Shown here: piece after piece, positions 31,601-40,815 of the stretch
Position numbering within the stretch: position 1 is the stretch's first letter
Layout of the letters: each line of letters opens with the position of its first letter
Assembly (NCBI RefSeq): GCF_001941975.2
Contig: NZ_CP146991.1
Coordinates: 386,001-450,000, forward strand
Direction of reading: 5' to 3'
DNA from: Sporomusa sphaeroides DSM 2875
GTDB lineage: Bacteria > Bacillota > Negativicutes > Sporomusales > Sporomusaceae
Length of the DNA: 64,000 nt
Notes under the pieces: model-generated
The model's database searches: none
The model's input: the letters and a program-made list of their open reading frames with translations, nothing else
What the model was told of the DNA's origin: nothing
Position numbers and translations under genes: made by a program

Positions 31601-32713
31601 ATGGCTAATCTGGAAGTAAAAAACAAGATGTCGGCAGCGCAGTTTGGCGTTGTTATGTCAGCCACAATTCTGGGAGCCGGGTATATTAGCCTGCCTACCC
31701 AAACCGTTCCCCTGGCCGAGCAGCTGGCATGGATCAGTGTCCTGCTTGGCGGCGCCCTGTTTTTTGTCTCGGCCTGGATTATGCTTAAACTGGCAGCACT
31801 CTATCCGCAAAGTGATCTTACGGACTATCTGCCACAGCTTTTGGGAAAATGGCTGGGGGTTGGCATCATTGGTTTCTTAGTCCTGATATTCTTTATGGCG
31901 CTCTGCGTAGCGCAAAACCAGTTCAGCCGGGTAGTAACGTTTTTTCTGTTTGACCGTACACCGCCTGATGTGATTATCCTGTCCATGCTGGCTGTTATCG
32001 TATATTGCACCATGCAGGATCTGGGAACCATTGTCAGGGTAGCGGAATTTACCTTTTTTGTTGCTGTTGCCATGAGCGGTGTCATTTGGTTTGCGGGAAT
32101 TTTCAACTTTCAGCCGGAAAACCTGCTGCCTTTTTGGACAGATAAGCCTGTGAGTATTTTGCAGGCCGCCCTGAATACCGGCGAAACATTTGGCGGGTAT
32201 GAGATCATTTTATTGCTGTTTCCGTTAATTTGCCAAAAACGTCATAACCTTGTAAAAGTGGTGGGAATTAGTTTTATTTTGATTACAGTAGTTAGTCTAA
32301 GCATTGTGGTGATGACACTTGGGGTGTTAACGGCAGCGGCTATTCCCAATGAATCTTATCCAACATTAATTGTAGTCCGTAGTGTTGAATTGCCGGGTAC
32401 CTTTGTGGAACGGTTGGAAAATTATTTTCTGCTTGCCTGGATTCCGCTCATCTTCAATTCTCAGTCGCTGTTTCTTTATATGGTGGCTAAGATAATGAGC
32501 CGGTTATGGGGATTTGCCGATCACCGTCCCTGGGTATTGGCATTGGTGCCCTTGATTTATACCGGGGCAACGCTGCTGGATGGCCTGGAACTGATTGAGT
32601 TGGCCGGACAGGCGGTAAACCTGCTGGCGCTGGTCTTTTCTTTAGGAATCATACCGTTGGTATATCTTTATGCCAGGTGGAAACAGCGAGGAGTGACCGC
32701 AGGTGAAAGTTAG
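31601..32713 (+). CDS. Spore germination permease, GerB subunit type
   Basis: A 370-residue integral membrane protein of the endospore germination permease family (APC fold), about ten helices: SAAQFGVVMSATILGAGYIS, PLAEQLAWISVLLGGALFF, NTGETFGGYEIILLLFP. It is the B subunit, thought to bind the germinant. The stop overlaps the next gene by 11 bp. Confidence 0.9.
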   Translation: MANLEVKNKMSAAQFGVVMSATILGAGYISLPTQTVPLAEQLAWISVLLGGALFFVSAWIMLKLAALYPQSDLTDYLPQLLGKWLGVGIIGFLVLIFFMALCVAQNQFSRVVTFFLFDRTPPDVIILSMLAVIVYCTMQDLGTIVRVAEFTFFVAVAMSGVIWFAGIFNFQPENLLPFWTDKPVSILQAALNTGETFGGYEIILLLFPLICQKRHNLVKVVGISFILITVVSLSIVVMTLGVLTAAAIPNESYPTLIVVRSVELPGTFVERLENYFLLAWIPLIFNSQSLFLYMVAKIMSRLWGFADHRPWVLALVPLIYTGATLLDGLELIELAGQAVNLLALVFSLGIIPLVYLYARWKQRGVTAGES

Positions 32714-33908
32714 GAGGCGTCTGGCCGGTATGCTGCTTATCCTGACGATTGCCGTTCTTACCGGCGGTTGCTGGGACAGGCGTGAAATCCAGGACCGGAA
32801 TTTTGTCCTGGCTGTGGCCATTGATACCGCCGATACCGGTCAGCAAACCGAGCAGGAAAAAGCGGAAACCAAAACAGCAACCTTTACCCAGCCGCGGGGG
32901 GATAAACGCTACCGGGTTAGCTTACAGATACTGAAATTGATTAAGAATGGCGGTAATGGGCAAAATGGCGGTGACAACAGAACCTATGTTTTATCTAATA
33001 CCGGGCAGTCAATCTTTGAGATTGTTCGTGATATGCTGGGTCAAACCAGCAAAAGTCTGTTTTTTGAGCATATCCAGGCTGTTGTTATCAGTGAATCGGT
33101 GTTGCGGGAGACCGGCATTACCCCGATTATCGACTTTTTTTTGCGCGATGCTGAAATGCGCTGGCGGATAAAAGTATATGTTACCCCCGGTGAAGCCAAA
33201 CCCATTCTAGAATATGCGCCGCCCAGCAAAGAAGCCGGTGGAATCTATCTGGCCAATATTGTGAGAAATCATACCAAAAATCTTCATGTTGCCGGTGCCC
33301 GTACTGACTTGGGAAATATTAGCGTTATGCTGGACAGTAAGTCTGATTTGATCATTCCCCGGATTGATATGACCGGTAATGTAGTGAAAGCAAAGGGTGC
33401 TGCGGTATTCAAAAAACACAATTTTGTCGGCTATGTTGATGAACAGGTGGTAGCCGGGCTAAAAATGATTCGTGCTACGGAAAAGTCGGCCATTATCACG
33501 CTGCCGGGTGAAGAAGCGGGTGAGCTTTTGGCGGTAGAGGTGTTTCGTCACGATACCCGGCTTACGCCGCATGTTGACGGAGATTCTGTTTATTTTACCC
33601 TGGATATCACTATGTGGGGTAATTTAGGCGAACATCAACTTCCCCACCGTACAGTAAAGGCCGATGATCCGGCATTTATCCGCCGGGTGGAACGGCAGGC
33701 GGCTGAAGAAGTAAAACGCACTGTTCTTTATAGCAAAAATGTCTGTCAGTCGTTGGGGGTCGATGTGTTGAATTTCGGCAGCAAACTTAAAAGGCATGAG
33801 CCTAAGGTCTGGAATACCATCAAGGATGACTGGGATGCAATGTACCCGAATGTTCCCCTGGTAGTATCAGTCAATGTTGTGATCAATCAGCTTGGCGAGC
33901 ATAAATAA
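32703..33908 (+). CDS. Ger(x)C lipoprotein, first copy
   Basis: A 401-residue GerC-type lipoprotein. Signal ends at the lipobox LTGGC followed by the family motif WDRREIQDRNF. Further conserved parts are RYRVSLQILK, FFEHIQAVVISE, DFFLRDAEMRWRIKVYVT and a C-terminal YPNVPLVVSVNVVINQLGEH. It is the C subunit on the outer face of the spore inner membrane. GTG 32703 overlaps gerB; GAGGAG precedes it. Confidence 0.92.
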   Translation: MKVRRRLAGMLLILTIAVLTGGCWDRREIQDRNFVLAVAIDTADTGQQTEQEKAETKTATFTQPRGDKRYRVSLQILKLIKNGGNGQNGGDNRTYVLSNTGQSIFEIVRDMLGQTSKSLFFEHIQAVVISESVLRETGITPIIDFFLRDAEMRWRIKVYVTPGEAKPILEYAPPSKEAGGIYLANIVRNHTKNLHVAGARTDLGNISVMLDSKSDLIIPRIDMTGNVVKAKGAAVFKKHNFVGYVDEQVVAGLKMIRATEKSAIITLPGEEAGELLAVEVFRHDTRLTPHVDGDSVYFTLDITMWGNLGEHQLPHRTVKADDPAFIRRVERQAAEEVKRTVLYSKNVCQSLGVDVLNFGSKLKRHEPKVWNTIKDDWDAMYPNVPLVVSVNVVINQLGEHK

Positions 33909-33999
33909 ATTTGCTCCGGCAGCGGGAACCAGCGGACGTATACGTATGCTGTACCTGAACCGGTGCAGCCTGTAGCAGGTGTTTTGGCTTGGGGGTAAC

Positions 34000-35217
34000 G
34001 TGGTGGAATTGTTGAGAATAAAGAACAATAAGGCCAAAAGTCTCGTAATTTGGCTGCTGCTGGCTGCCATTTGTCTGCCGCTTGCCGGCTGCTGGGATCA
34101 GCGGGAATTGCAGAACCGGCAGATGGTGCTGGCTGCAGCCGTTGATATTGCCGAGGGCGATGAAAAGGAACAGGAGCAATTTGCTCAGCCGCACGGAGGC
34201 AAGAAGTTCCGGCTTAGTGTTCAATTGCTTGATATTGAACCGCAGCAGGGTGAACAGCAGGGCGGTGCAAAAATTAGTACCTTTGTCATTTCGGGAACCG
34301 GCCACCTATTTTCCGAAATTGAGCGGGATATGCTGGGACAGCTTGGCAAACCGATGAATTGGGAGCATATTCAAGCCATTGTTATCAGCCAGGCAGCTAT
34401 TGAGGCCGGCGGGATCGGACAGATAATGGACTGGTTTGTGCGTGATATAGAGATGCGTTGGCGTATCCGGGTATATGTTACTACCGGTGAGGCCAAGCCC
34501 ATTATTGAGTATCAGCCTCCCAACGGTGAACCCAACGGGTTATTTCTGTCCGGGATTGGCCGCAACTATCTAAAGGATCCCCATATTGCCGGTGCAGATA
34601 CTGAACTTGGGTTTCTCATCATACGGATGGATAATAAGGTGGCAGCTCCTTTCCCTACAATCCAATTGACCGGTGATGTTCTTAAAGTAGGCGGTACAGC
34701 GCTCATTATGAATGGAGAACTGGCCGGTTATGTAGATGAGTATGACAGTCTTGGTGCCAAGCTTATCACAGGTCTTGAGAAAAGTGCCATCATAACCACT
34801 GCCTGTACGAAGCATCCTGACCGGATATATGCATTTGAACTGTTCCGGCATGATACCCGGCTTACACCTCATGTGTCCGGCGATAACATTTACTATACGC
34901 TTGATATTGCTATGTATGGCAATATTGGTGAGATGGAGGGCTGTCCAGAGCCGCATGAGCATGAGGTGAGGGATCCGCAGTACATCAGGAAACTGGAATT
35001 GCAGTTTGCCGAGGAGGTAAAAAAGGCGGTGTATCATTCGTATAAACGTCATCAGGCTTTACGGGCCGATGCGCTGCGGATGGGGAAAAAAATGCAGATT
35101 CGCTATCCGAAAAAATGGGCAGAAATAAAAGACCGCTGGCATAAAGAAATATTTCCCTTCATCCCGCTGGTGGTATCGGTCAATGTTACTATTCACCAGT
35201 TGGGTGAACACAAATAA
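34000..35217 (+). CDS. Ger(x)C lipoprotein, second copy
   Basis: A 405-residue paralogue of the preceding gene: lipobox LPLAGC, WDQRELQNRQMVLAAAVD, NWEHIQAIVISQ, FVRDIEMRWRIRVYVTTGEA and the same YP...PLVVSVNVTIHQLGEH ending. Two gerC genes in tandem after one gerA and one gerB suggest alternative C subunits or receptor duplication with loss. GTG 34000 is a choice among GTG 34000, GTG 34003 and TTG 34009 after GGGGGT. Confidence 0.9.
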   Translation: MVELLRIKNNKAKSLVIWLLLAAICLPLAGCWDQRELQNRQMVLAAAVDIAEGDEKEQEQFAQPHGGKKFRLSVQLLDIEPQQGEQQGGAKISTFVISGTGHLFSEIERDMLGQLGKPMNWEHIQAIVISQAAIEAGGIGQIMDWFVRDIEMRWRIRVYVTTGEAKPIIEYQPPNGEPNGLFLSGIGRNYLKDPHIAGADTELGFLIIRMDNKVAAPFPTIQLTGDVLKVGGTALIMNGELAGYVDEYDSLGAKLITGLEKSAIITTACTKHPDRIYAFELFRHDTRLTPHVSGDNIYYTLDIAMYGNIGEMEGCPEPHEHEVRDPQYIRKLELQFAEEVKKAVYHSYKRHQALRADALRMGKKMQIRYPKKWAEIKDRWHKEIFPFIPLVVSVNVTIHQLGEHK

Positions 35218-35448
35218 TTATTTAAAGATTATGCTGAATAACCATAACCCTATGGCGGCCGCGGTGTACCCGGCTGCTATTTTTTTCGCGAATTTGGCTT
35301 CGCTGAACCGGCCATTGTGTTTTTCCAGAACTGAAGCCAGTACCCGGGCGACAAGTGCTGTCGCAAAAAACACAAGCAATAGCCACAAAGTAGTCTGGTG
35401 AACCAGCAGGTAAGCCAGCTTTTGCCAATAGTATGCTATATTGCTCAT
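35218..35448 (-). CDS. Small membrane protein, 76 aa
   Basis: A 76-residue protein with two membrane helices (TTLWLLLVFFATALVARVLA and AAGYTAAAIGLWLFSIIF) around a basic loop. ATG 35448 has a clear AGGAGG five bases upstream. It is convergent with the second gerC gene, whose stop is immediately adjacent. Its family is not recognised. Confidence 0.6.
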   Translation of the reverse strand: MSNIAYYWQKLAYLLVHQTTLWLLLVFFATALVARVLASVLEKHNGRFSEAKFAKKIAAGYTAAAIGLWLFSIIFK

Positions 35449-35572
35449 GAATACCTCCTGCTTATTGAGGCCGCCTGACAATCAGGTAACCCGTCCCCAA
35501 TCCTTTGTACTAAAACCAGCTTCTGCCACATATACATAACTTGAGATAGCATTGGCAGGGAGGGATATTTTT

Positions 35573-35854
35573 ATGCCGATAGATAATAAAACGCCAAAGT
35601 GGCGTCATCAATTGACATTGGTAGACCGGGAGGAACTTGCCGTGGACGGAGTCAGCAGTCTGGGAAGCTATGACGAAAAAGAAGTTGTTATGGAAACTGA
35701 ACAGGGTATACTTACCATCACCGGCGAGGGTCTTAATATTAAACAGCTTAATCTGGAGCAAGGCAATATTGTTATAGAAGGAACGGTAAAAGGATTAACC
35801 TATGAGGATGAGGCACGCCAGAGAAAAGGCTTGCTGGAACGGTTTTTGAAGTAA
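35573..35854 (+). CDS. yabP: Spore coat assembly protein YabP
   Basis: A 93-residue YabP/YqfC family sporulation protein: DREELAVDGVSSLGSYDEKE, then VVMETEQGILTITGEGLNIK and QLNLEQGNIVIEGTVKGLTY. Known family role: early spore cortex or coat formation in the mother cell. ATG 35573 has GGGAGGG upstream. It opens the yabP-yabQ-divIC-S1-spoIIE series known from Bacillus, here with an extra gene between yabP and yabQ. Confidence 0.9.
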   Translation: MPIDNKTPKWRHQLTLVDREELAVDGVSSLGSYDEKEVVMETEQGILTITGEGLNIKQLNLEQGNIVIEGTVKGLTYEDEARQRKGLLERFLK

Positions 35855-35855
35855 C

Positions 35856-36584
35856 GTGCGTAGCCGGGCATTGTCGCTATGGCTGTTTTTGCTGTTTGTG
35901 TTGGCAGCGCAAACTGTGGCCTATAGCTTTGCCAACAGTCTTGCCGCTTACAGCCGCCGGGCATTATATGCTCATTTTACAACAGAAACTGCCGCCATAC
36001 AGGATGTGAAAGGCCTGCCTTACTCGGAACTTATTAATCAGGCTGGTAAAACCTATGGCGTCAGTCCGGAACTGGTGGCTGCCGTGATTAAGGCCGAAAG
36101 CTCTTTCCAGGCGCGGGCGTTGTCAAAAGCGGGAGCTTATGGACTGATGCAGGTCATTCCGGGTACTTGGCGGCTGGTAAATAACCAGGCTTTGATTTGC
36201 TATGGCCGACATGACGGGGAATGCGGCAGTGACTGTTTTTATAATCCTGAACTTAATATTGCTATCGGTACCTACTATCTTAGCCAGTTGGTCAGACGTT
36301 ATAACAGTCATGTTGAACTGGCAGTGGCAGCCTATAACGCCGGGCCGGGGGCTGTTGATAAATACGGCGGGATTCCGCCCTATGCGGAAACGACAGAATA
36401 TGTAGAGCGGGTAGTCGACTACTGGTACCAGCTTAGCGGCCGGCTGCCGCCGGCAGGTTTGGCCGCCGGCACTTGGCAAAAGCTTACTTATGCAGTAGGC
36501 TGGAGCATGATTATGACAGCCGGTGCCCTGGTGTTAACAGGCAGGTATTTGTTGCGGCGGCATAGAGGTTTTCATTGGCGCTAG
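35856..36584 (+). CDS. Membrane-anchored lytic transglycosylase (SLT domain)
   Basis: A 242-residue protein: N-terminal signal anchor (about 6-25), SLT-type lysozyme-like domain at about 50-190, C-terminal membrane helix (about 205-230) and a basic tail. Catalytic glutamate in AAVIKAESSFQARALSKAGA, then YGLMQVIPGTW and VAAYNAGPGAVDKYGG. It cleaves peptidoglycan glycan strands. It starts 2 bp after yabP (GTG) and precedes yabQ, so a role in spore engulfment or cortex remodelling is likely. Two membrane anchors are unusual for the family. Confidence 0.88.
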   Translation: MRSRALSLWLFLLFVLAAQTVAYSFANSLAAYSRRALYAHFTTETAAIQDVKGLPYSELINQAGKTYGVSPELVAAVIKAESSFQARALSKAGAYGLMQVIPGTWRLVNNQALICYGRHDGECGSDCFYNPELNIAIGTYYLSQLVRRYNSHVELAVAAYNAGPGAVDKYGGIPPYAETTEYVERVVDYWYQLSGRLPPAGLAAGTWQKLTYAVGWSMIMTAGALVLTGRYLLRRHRGFHWR

Positions 36585-36636
36585 CCTAAGATGATGATCG
36601 GCGCTTTTCCTATACCGGTGACAGGGAGGTGAACCG

Positions 36637-37110
36637 ATGGAGTTATCCACGCAGATTAGGACATTTTTACTCATTGTGACAACCGGGATTGTTCTGGGGA
36701 TACTGTTTGATACCTATCGGGTACTGCGCCGTCGTTTTCGGCCGCCGTGGCTGGTGACTTCACTGACTGATCTGCTGTATTGCCTGCTGGCGTCAGCCAT
36801 TGCGTTTACGGCACTCCTTGCCGGTAATTGGGGAGAACTCCGGTTTTACGTTTATATTGCGCTGCTTGTCGGAATTATTGCCTATTATCGTTTGGTCAGC
36901 CAATATGTAATGAAATTTATTATGGCACTGCTGCTGCTGATTACGAAACTCTGTCATCTGACAAAACTGGCAGTTGCCTTTACGATAATTAAACCGGTTG
37001 TTTTCGTAACACGAACGGCCCTATGGCCTTTTCGGTTTATTGGCAGGAAGTATTCGGCCTGGTACAAACGCCGGCGTCCGCCGCCGCCGGAAGAAATACC
37101 ACCGTTGTAA
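36637..37110 (+). CDS. yabQ: Spore cortex protein YabQ
   Basis: A 157-residue membrane protein of the YabQ family: TGIVLGILFDTYRVLRRRFR, then LTDLLYCLLASAIAFTALL and a third and fourth helix, followed by a basic tail. YabQ is needed for spore cortex formation in Bacillus. GGGAGGTG precedes the ATG. It lies between the lytic transglycosylase and divIC. Confidence 0.88.
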   Translation: MELSTQIRTFLLIVTTGIVLGILFDTYRVLRRRFRPPWLVTSLTDLLYCLLASAIAFTALLAGNWGELRFYVYIALLVGIIAYYRLVSQYVMKFIMALLLLITKLCHLTKLAVAFTIIKPVVFVTRTALWPFRFIGRKYSAWYKRRRPPPPEEIPPL

Positions 37111-37205
37111 TGTCTGTAATATTTTATATAAATTACCAGCCTAAAGAGGATTTAGCCTGAAAAGAGCGAATATAGGTAAGAATTACTATTAATATGGTGA
37201 TGTTT

Positions 37206-37508
37206 ATGCCGCAAAAACGCAGGAAATTCAAACAGTTTAGCTGGTTTCGGTTATGTCTTTTAATCATGGCCGGATATTTTTGCTATGCCGTGATTGATCA
37301 GCAAACCGAACTGTACCAGATCCGCCGGGAAACCGAGGTGGTAAACGCTCAGATGGCGCAGGCGCGTGAGGTTAACAGCCGCTTGCTTGCGGAAAAGGAG
37401 AATTTGAGTACTGCCGCTTATATTGAAAAAGTGGCCCGCGAACAGCTTGGTTTGGTTAAACCGGGAGAAGTTCCCTATATTCCTGCCAGAGAACCAGCTA
37501 TTCCTTGA
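37206..37508 (+). CDS. divIC: Septum formation initiator DivIC/FtsB
   Basis: A 100-residue bitopic protein: basic cytoplasmic tail, one membrane helix (LCLLIMAGYFCYAVID), then an extracytoplasmic coiled coil (QQTELYQIRRETEVVNAQMA) and the family ending ARE-QLGLVKPGEV. It forms a divisome complex with FtsL and DivIB. ATG 37206 is preferred after GGTGATG; ATG 37194 is possible. Confidence 0.9.
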   Translation: MPQKRRKFKQFSWFRLCLLIMAGYFCYAVIDQQTELYQIRRETEVVNAQMAQAREVNSRLLAEKENLSTAAYIEKVAREQLGLVKPGEVPYIPAREPAIP

Positions 37509-37534
37509 CACATTTTCACCGGCGGGAGTATAAT
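37505..37534 (+). promoter_or_regulatory. Sigma-A promoter of the S1 protein gene
   Basis: Consensus TTGACA (37505-37510) and TATAAT (37529-37534) with 18-bp spacing, overlapping the end of divIC. It allows vegetative expression of the S1 gene. Confidence 0.8.
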
Positions 37535-37592
37535 ATGGATTGCGAGATTCAAATAGCACAGTAAAAAGTACGAAAGATTTTAAGGAGGAAAT

Positions 37593-38045
37593 TTGATTAG
37601 TATGTCCATTGAAGTTGGCAGTGTTGTAGAAGGAGTTGTGACCGGCATAACTAACTTTGGCGCTTTTGTCGAGTTGCCGGGTGGAAAGGTAGGCTTGATT
37701 CACATCTCCGAAGTTGCTGACGTATACGTCCGCGATGTTAAGGATTTTTTGAAAGAGCAGGACAAAGTAAAAGTAAAAGTCTTATCTGTGGATGATCGCG
37801 GCAAGATTGGCTTATCTATTAAGCAGCTGCAACCGCCAGCACCCAAGAAACAGCATACCAACGATTTCCGCCGGTCTAATAGAGTGAATAGCTTGACGTT
37901 TGAAGATAAACTGAGTAAGTTTTTAAAAGACAGTGATGAGCGTCTGTCAGATTTGAAGCGCAGTACCGAATCCAAGCGCGGCGGCAGTGGCGGCCGGGGT
38001 GGTGCCGGTGGCGGCGGCGGCGGTCCGGCTCGTCGGGCGGAATAA
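37593..38045 (+). CDS. S1 RNA-binding protein (YabR-like)
   Basis: A 150-residue protein with one S1 domain (about 5-75: EGVVTGITNFGAFVELPGGK, then GLIHISEVADVYVRDVKDFL and GKIGLSIKQ), a charged linker and a glycine-rich tail. It matches YabR, found between divIC and spoIIE in Bacillus; general RNA or ribosome binding is likely. The start is TTG 37593 or ATG 37602: AAGGAGG is 4 or 13 bp away. The Gly/Arg tail may add RNA affinity. Confidence 0.88.
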   Translation: MISMSIEVGSVVEGVVTGITNFGAFVELPGGKVGLIHISEVADVYVRDVKDFLKEQDKVKVKVLSVDDRGKIGLSIKQLQPPAPKKQHTNDFRRSNRVNSLTFEDKLSKFLKDSDERLSDLKRSTESKRGGSGGRGGAGGGGGGPARRAE

Positions 38046-38065
38046 TCCCCCAATAAAGGATTGTT

Positions 38066-38075
38066 ATTCGACAAA
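38066..38075 (-). promoter_or_regulatory. Possible Spo0A box upstream of spoIIE
   Basis: ATTCGACAAA is the reverse complement of the Spo0A consensus TTTGTCGAAT, a full match. spoIIE is Spo0A-activated in Bacillus. However, it lies 200 bp before the gene with a terminator between; AGACAAAC at 38196 and TACAAT at 38223-38228 are nearer. Confidence 0.4.
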
Positions 38076-38109
38076 TACTGAAATAATGCAACGTAAAAAA
38101 TAGCGTGTC

Positions 38110-38143
38110 AGCCACCAGGCGTAATCAGCCGGGTGGCTTTTTG
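38110..38143 (+). terminator. Terminator after the S1 protein gene
   Basis: AGCCACC (38110-38116) pairs with GGTGGCT (38132-38138), followed by five T. Confidence 0.8.
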
Positions 38144-38270
38144 CATTTTCACCTGAGTCTGTGTCGGTTTTTTTTTATCGGCAGATGCCCTAAACAGACA
38201 AACATTTTATCATAACCTTCTGTACAATTTGAGTCACAGTACGAGACAATTATTTACAGAGGTGAGGACC

Positions 38271-40730
38271 ATGCCAAAAGTATCTGTTATCACACTGCCT
38301 GAAGAAGTTTTGCAGCCGCCGGCGGCGAGAGTGCCGGCAGAAGCAATGCCTGAAAGCAAGCGCCGTTTTCCCTGGCAGGAGTTTTTCGGCTGGGTCAGGG
38401 CGGTAGCCCGGGCACTGTTTCATCAGCAAAACTTACCGCTTAATATGTTGGCGCTCTTGCTCGGACGGGTATCGCTTATGGGCGAGGTGGCTCCCTTCGG
38501 GTTGGCACTGTTTGCTGCTGTCGCCGGCTTAACCAGAGAACGGGCGGCTGCCGTGGGGGTATGGGCGTTGGCCGGTGTGCTCAGTGCCGGGCTTTATCAG
38601 GAGGCGATGGTTTATCTGATTTCTATGCTGTTATATTGGCGGTTATCGGACAAGCTATCGCGGTATGAGAAAAAAGTGCAGGCTGTACCGTTGTTTATGT
38701 TTGGCAGTGTTTTCTTAAGCGGGATGGCGCTCCTGCCTTGGCAGGATTGGGCCTTGTACAGTATGCTGGCAGTTTTTTTTGACGCAACATTATGTATGGT
38801 GCTGGTCTTTATTTTTCAGTATGGTGTCCCGCTGTTTTTGACTCAGGCACAGCGGCCCGAGGCCGGCACCGAAGGTTTAATCTGCGGCATAATTATCCTG
38901 GCTGCGGCTGTTGCCGGGTTAGGCAATGTAATGATATATGACTATAGTGTACGCAATATGGCCGGAGCGCTGATTATCATGCTGCTGGCTTTCAGCGGCG
39001 GCTCAGGGTTAGGTGCTTCGGTGGGGATTGTCACCGGACTGGCTGTAGGCCTGAGTGACGGTAATGCAGCTTCCAGTATCGCCATGTGCGCTTTAGCCGG
39101 CATGCTGGGCGGCTTGTTCCGAAGTATGGGCAAATCGGCAGTACTGTTAGGCTTTATTCTGGGGAGCGCCATTGCCGTATTATATTTGGGCCGGCCGGGG
39201 GAATTGCTGCTGGTGCTGGTGGAAGCAGCGGTAGCAGGGGCGGCTTTCATGCTGGTGCCTGCTGCCAAACTAAGCCAGTGGCGTGAGCGCTGCCTGGATG
39301 AGAGTGATAGTGCTGAGGCGGCGCAGCAGACAGTTAATACGGCAGTGGACAAGCTTAATCAGATTGCCGGCATGTTCAAAGACCTGTCAGGTGCGTTTGG
39401 CTCAGGCAGTGCTAAGGAGAATACTGCTTATAATGAAAAAATTAAAGAGGCCCAGTTGGCACAGGCCCTGGCCGCTGTGGGGGAGCGGGTCTGCGGACCT
39501 TGCGCGCGGCGCGATGAGTGCTGGGAACGGGATTTCTACCAGACCTATCAGGCAATGCTGGATATGCTGGCTCTGGCGGAGGCCGGCAGGCTGCAATCAG
39601 GTGTTTTGCCTGATTGCATAAGAATTGCCTGCATAAACCGCCAGGGGCTCACCGACTTGCTTGTGCAGGTGGCGGAGAGCAACAGGGCTCATTGGTATTG
39701 GCACAAGAAACTGCATGATTGCCGCCAGGTAACTGTCGAGCAGTTGAAGGCTACAGGGATGATTATTGGCAATCTGGCGCAGGAACTCAAAAAGGGGCCG
39801 CAGAGTGATGCCGAAGCCGCCGAATTGCTGGCAGAACGGGCAGCCATACTGGGATGTCCGCTTACCGGCCTCAGGGTCACCAGTGAACGGGGTAAAGTTT
39901 TAGTGGAGGCGCAGAAAACTGCGTGTGAGGGGACGAGGGAGTGTGTTAATACCATTTTGCCGGCCACCACCAACCTCTTGCAGGAAAAGATGATACTGCA
40001 TGCCGAGTGTGGCAGTAAAATTCGCCACAAGGATTGCAAACTGGCTATGGAATTGGCTGAGCGTTACCATGTGGAAACAGGCATGGCGACAATGGCCAAG
40101 GGGGGAGGAGAAATATCCGGTGACACTTGTGTAGCAGAGCCGGTCAGCCGGGGACGGACAGCGCTTATTTTAAGTGATGGTATGGGGAGTGGCGAAGCGG
40201 CCGCCAATGGGAGCGGACATGCTGTGAAATTTTTACAGCAGCTGTTGGCGGCAGGCTTTGATATTGATACCGCGGTTAAGACCGTTAATTCTATGTTATT
40301 GATAAAAATGCCGGGCGACAGCTTTGCCACAGTGGATATGGTGGTTGTCGACACCTTTACCGGCGAAGCCGAGTTTTTGAAAGTAGGTTCGGCACCAAGC
40401 TATGTGAAAAGAGTACGGGAAGTCGTGACCATCAACCCGGCGGCACCGCCTATCGGCATCCTGGAAACCATTGAGATTGAACCTGTCCGGCGGATGCTGG
40501 TTCCGGGCGATATCGTGGTTATGGTCAGTGACGGCATTATTGATGCCGGGCGTGGTACTGCCAAGGAGAACTGGGTAGCCAATTTTCTGCGCCGCACAGG
40601 CAGTGAGCGGCCGCAGGACATTGCCGATAAAATCTTAGGCCAGGCTCTGGAATATTCAGGCGGCGTCGCGGGCGACGACATGGCCGTACTGGTAGCCAGA
40701 GTAGCTGAGCCACCGGGAATTATCCAATAA
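38271..40730 (+). CDS. spoIIE: Stage II sporulation protein E
   Basis: An 819-residue membrane protein phosphatase. N-terminal region with about ten helices (residues 60-330), a central FtsZ-interacting domain (about 340-590) and a C-terminal PP2C phosphatase (about 600-810): RTALILSDGMGSGEAAANGS, DSFATVDMVVVDTFTGEAEF, VMVSDGIIDAG and AGDDMAVLVARV with metal-binding aspartates. It dephosphorylates SpoIIAA to activate sigma-F in the forespore. ATG 38271 follows GAGGTGAGG; an in-frame upstream start at 38229 lacks a ribosome site. Confidence 0.96.
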   Translation: MPKVSVITLPEEVLQPPAARVPAEAMPESKRRFPWQEFFGWVRAVARALFHQQNLPLNMLALLLGRVSLMGEVAPFGLALFAAVAGLTRERAAAVGVWALAGVLSAGLYQEAMVYLISMLLYWRLSDKLSRYEKKVQAVPLFMFGSVFLSGMALLPWQDWALYSMLAVFFDATLCMVLVFIFQYGVPLFLTQAQRPEAGTEGLICGIIILAAAVAGLGNVMIYDYSVRNMAGALIIMLLAFSGGSGLGASVGIVTGLAVGLSDGNAASSIAMCALAGMLGGLFRSMGKSAVLLGFILGSAIAVLYLGRPGELLLVLVEAAVAGAAFMLVPAAKLSQWRERCLDESDSAEAAQQTVNTAVDKLNQIAGMFKDLSGAFGSGSAKENTAYNEKIKEAQLAQALAAVGERVCGPCARRDECWERDFYQTYQAMLDMLALAEAGRLQSGVLPDCIRIACINRQGLTDLLVQVAESNRAHWYWHKKLHDCRQVTVEQLKATGMIIGNLAQELKKGPQSDAEAAELLAERAAILGCPLTGLRVTSERGKVLVEAQKTACEGTRECVNTILPATTNLLQEKMILHAECGSKIRHKDCKLAMELAERYHVETGMATMAKGGGEISGDTCVAEPVSRGRTALILSDGMGSGEAAANGSGHAVKFLQQLLAAGFDIDTAVKTVNSMLLIKMPGDSFATVDMVVVDTFTGEAEFLKVGSAPSYVKRVREVVTINPAAPPIGILETIEIEPVRRMLVPGDIVVMVSDGIIDAGRGTAKENWVANFLRRTGSERPQDIADKILGQALEYSGGVAGDDMAVLVARVAEPPGIIQ

Positions 40731-40744
40731 ACAAGTTTTGAGAC

Positions 40745-40775
40745 CAGGGAACAGAAGCCCTGGCTCTTTCTTTTG
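40745..40775 (+). terminator. Terminator after spoIIE
   Basis: CCAGGG (40745-40750) pairs with CCCTGG (40759-40764), followed by a T-rich run. Confidence 0.75.
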
Positions 40776-40815
40776 GGACGAGGGGACAGGTACCTTGTCC
40801 CAACAAGGGACCTGT

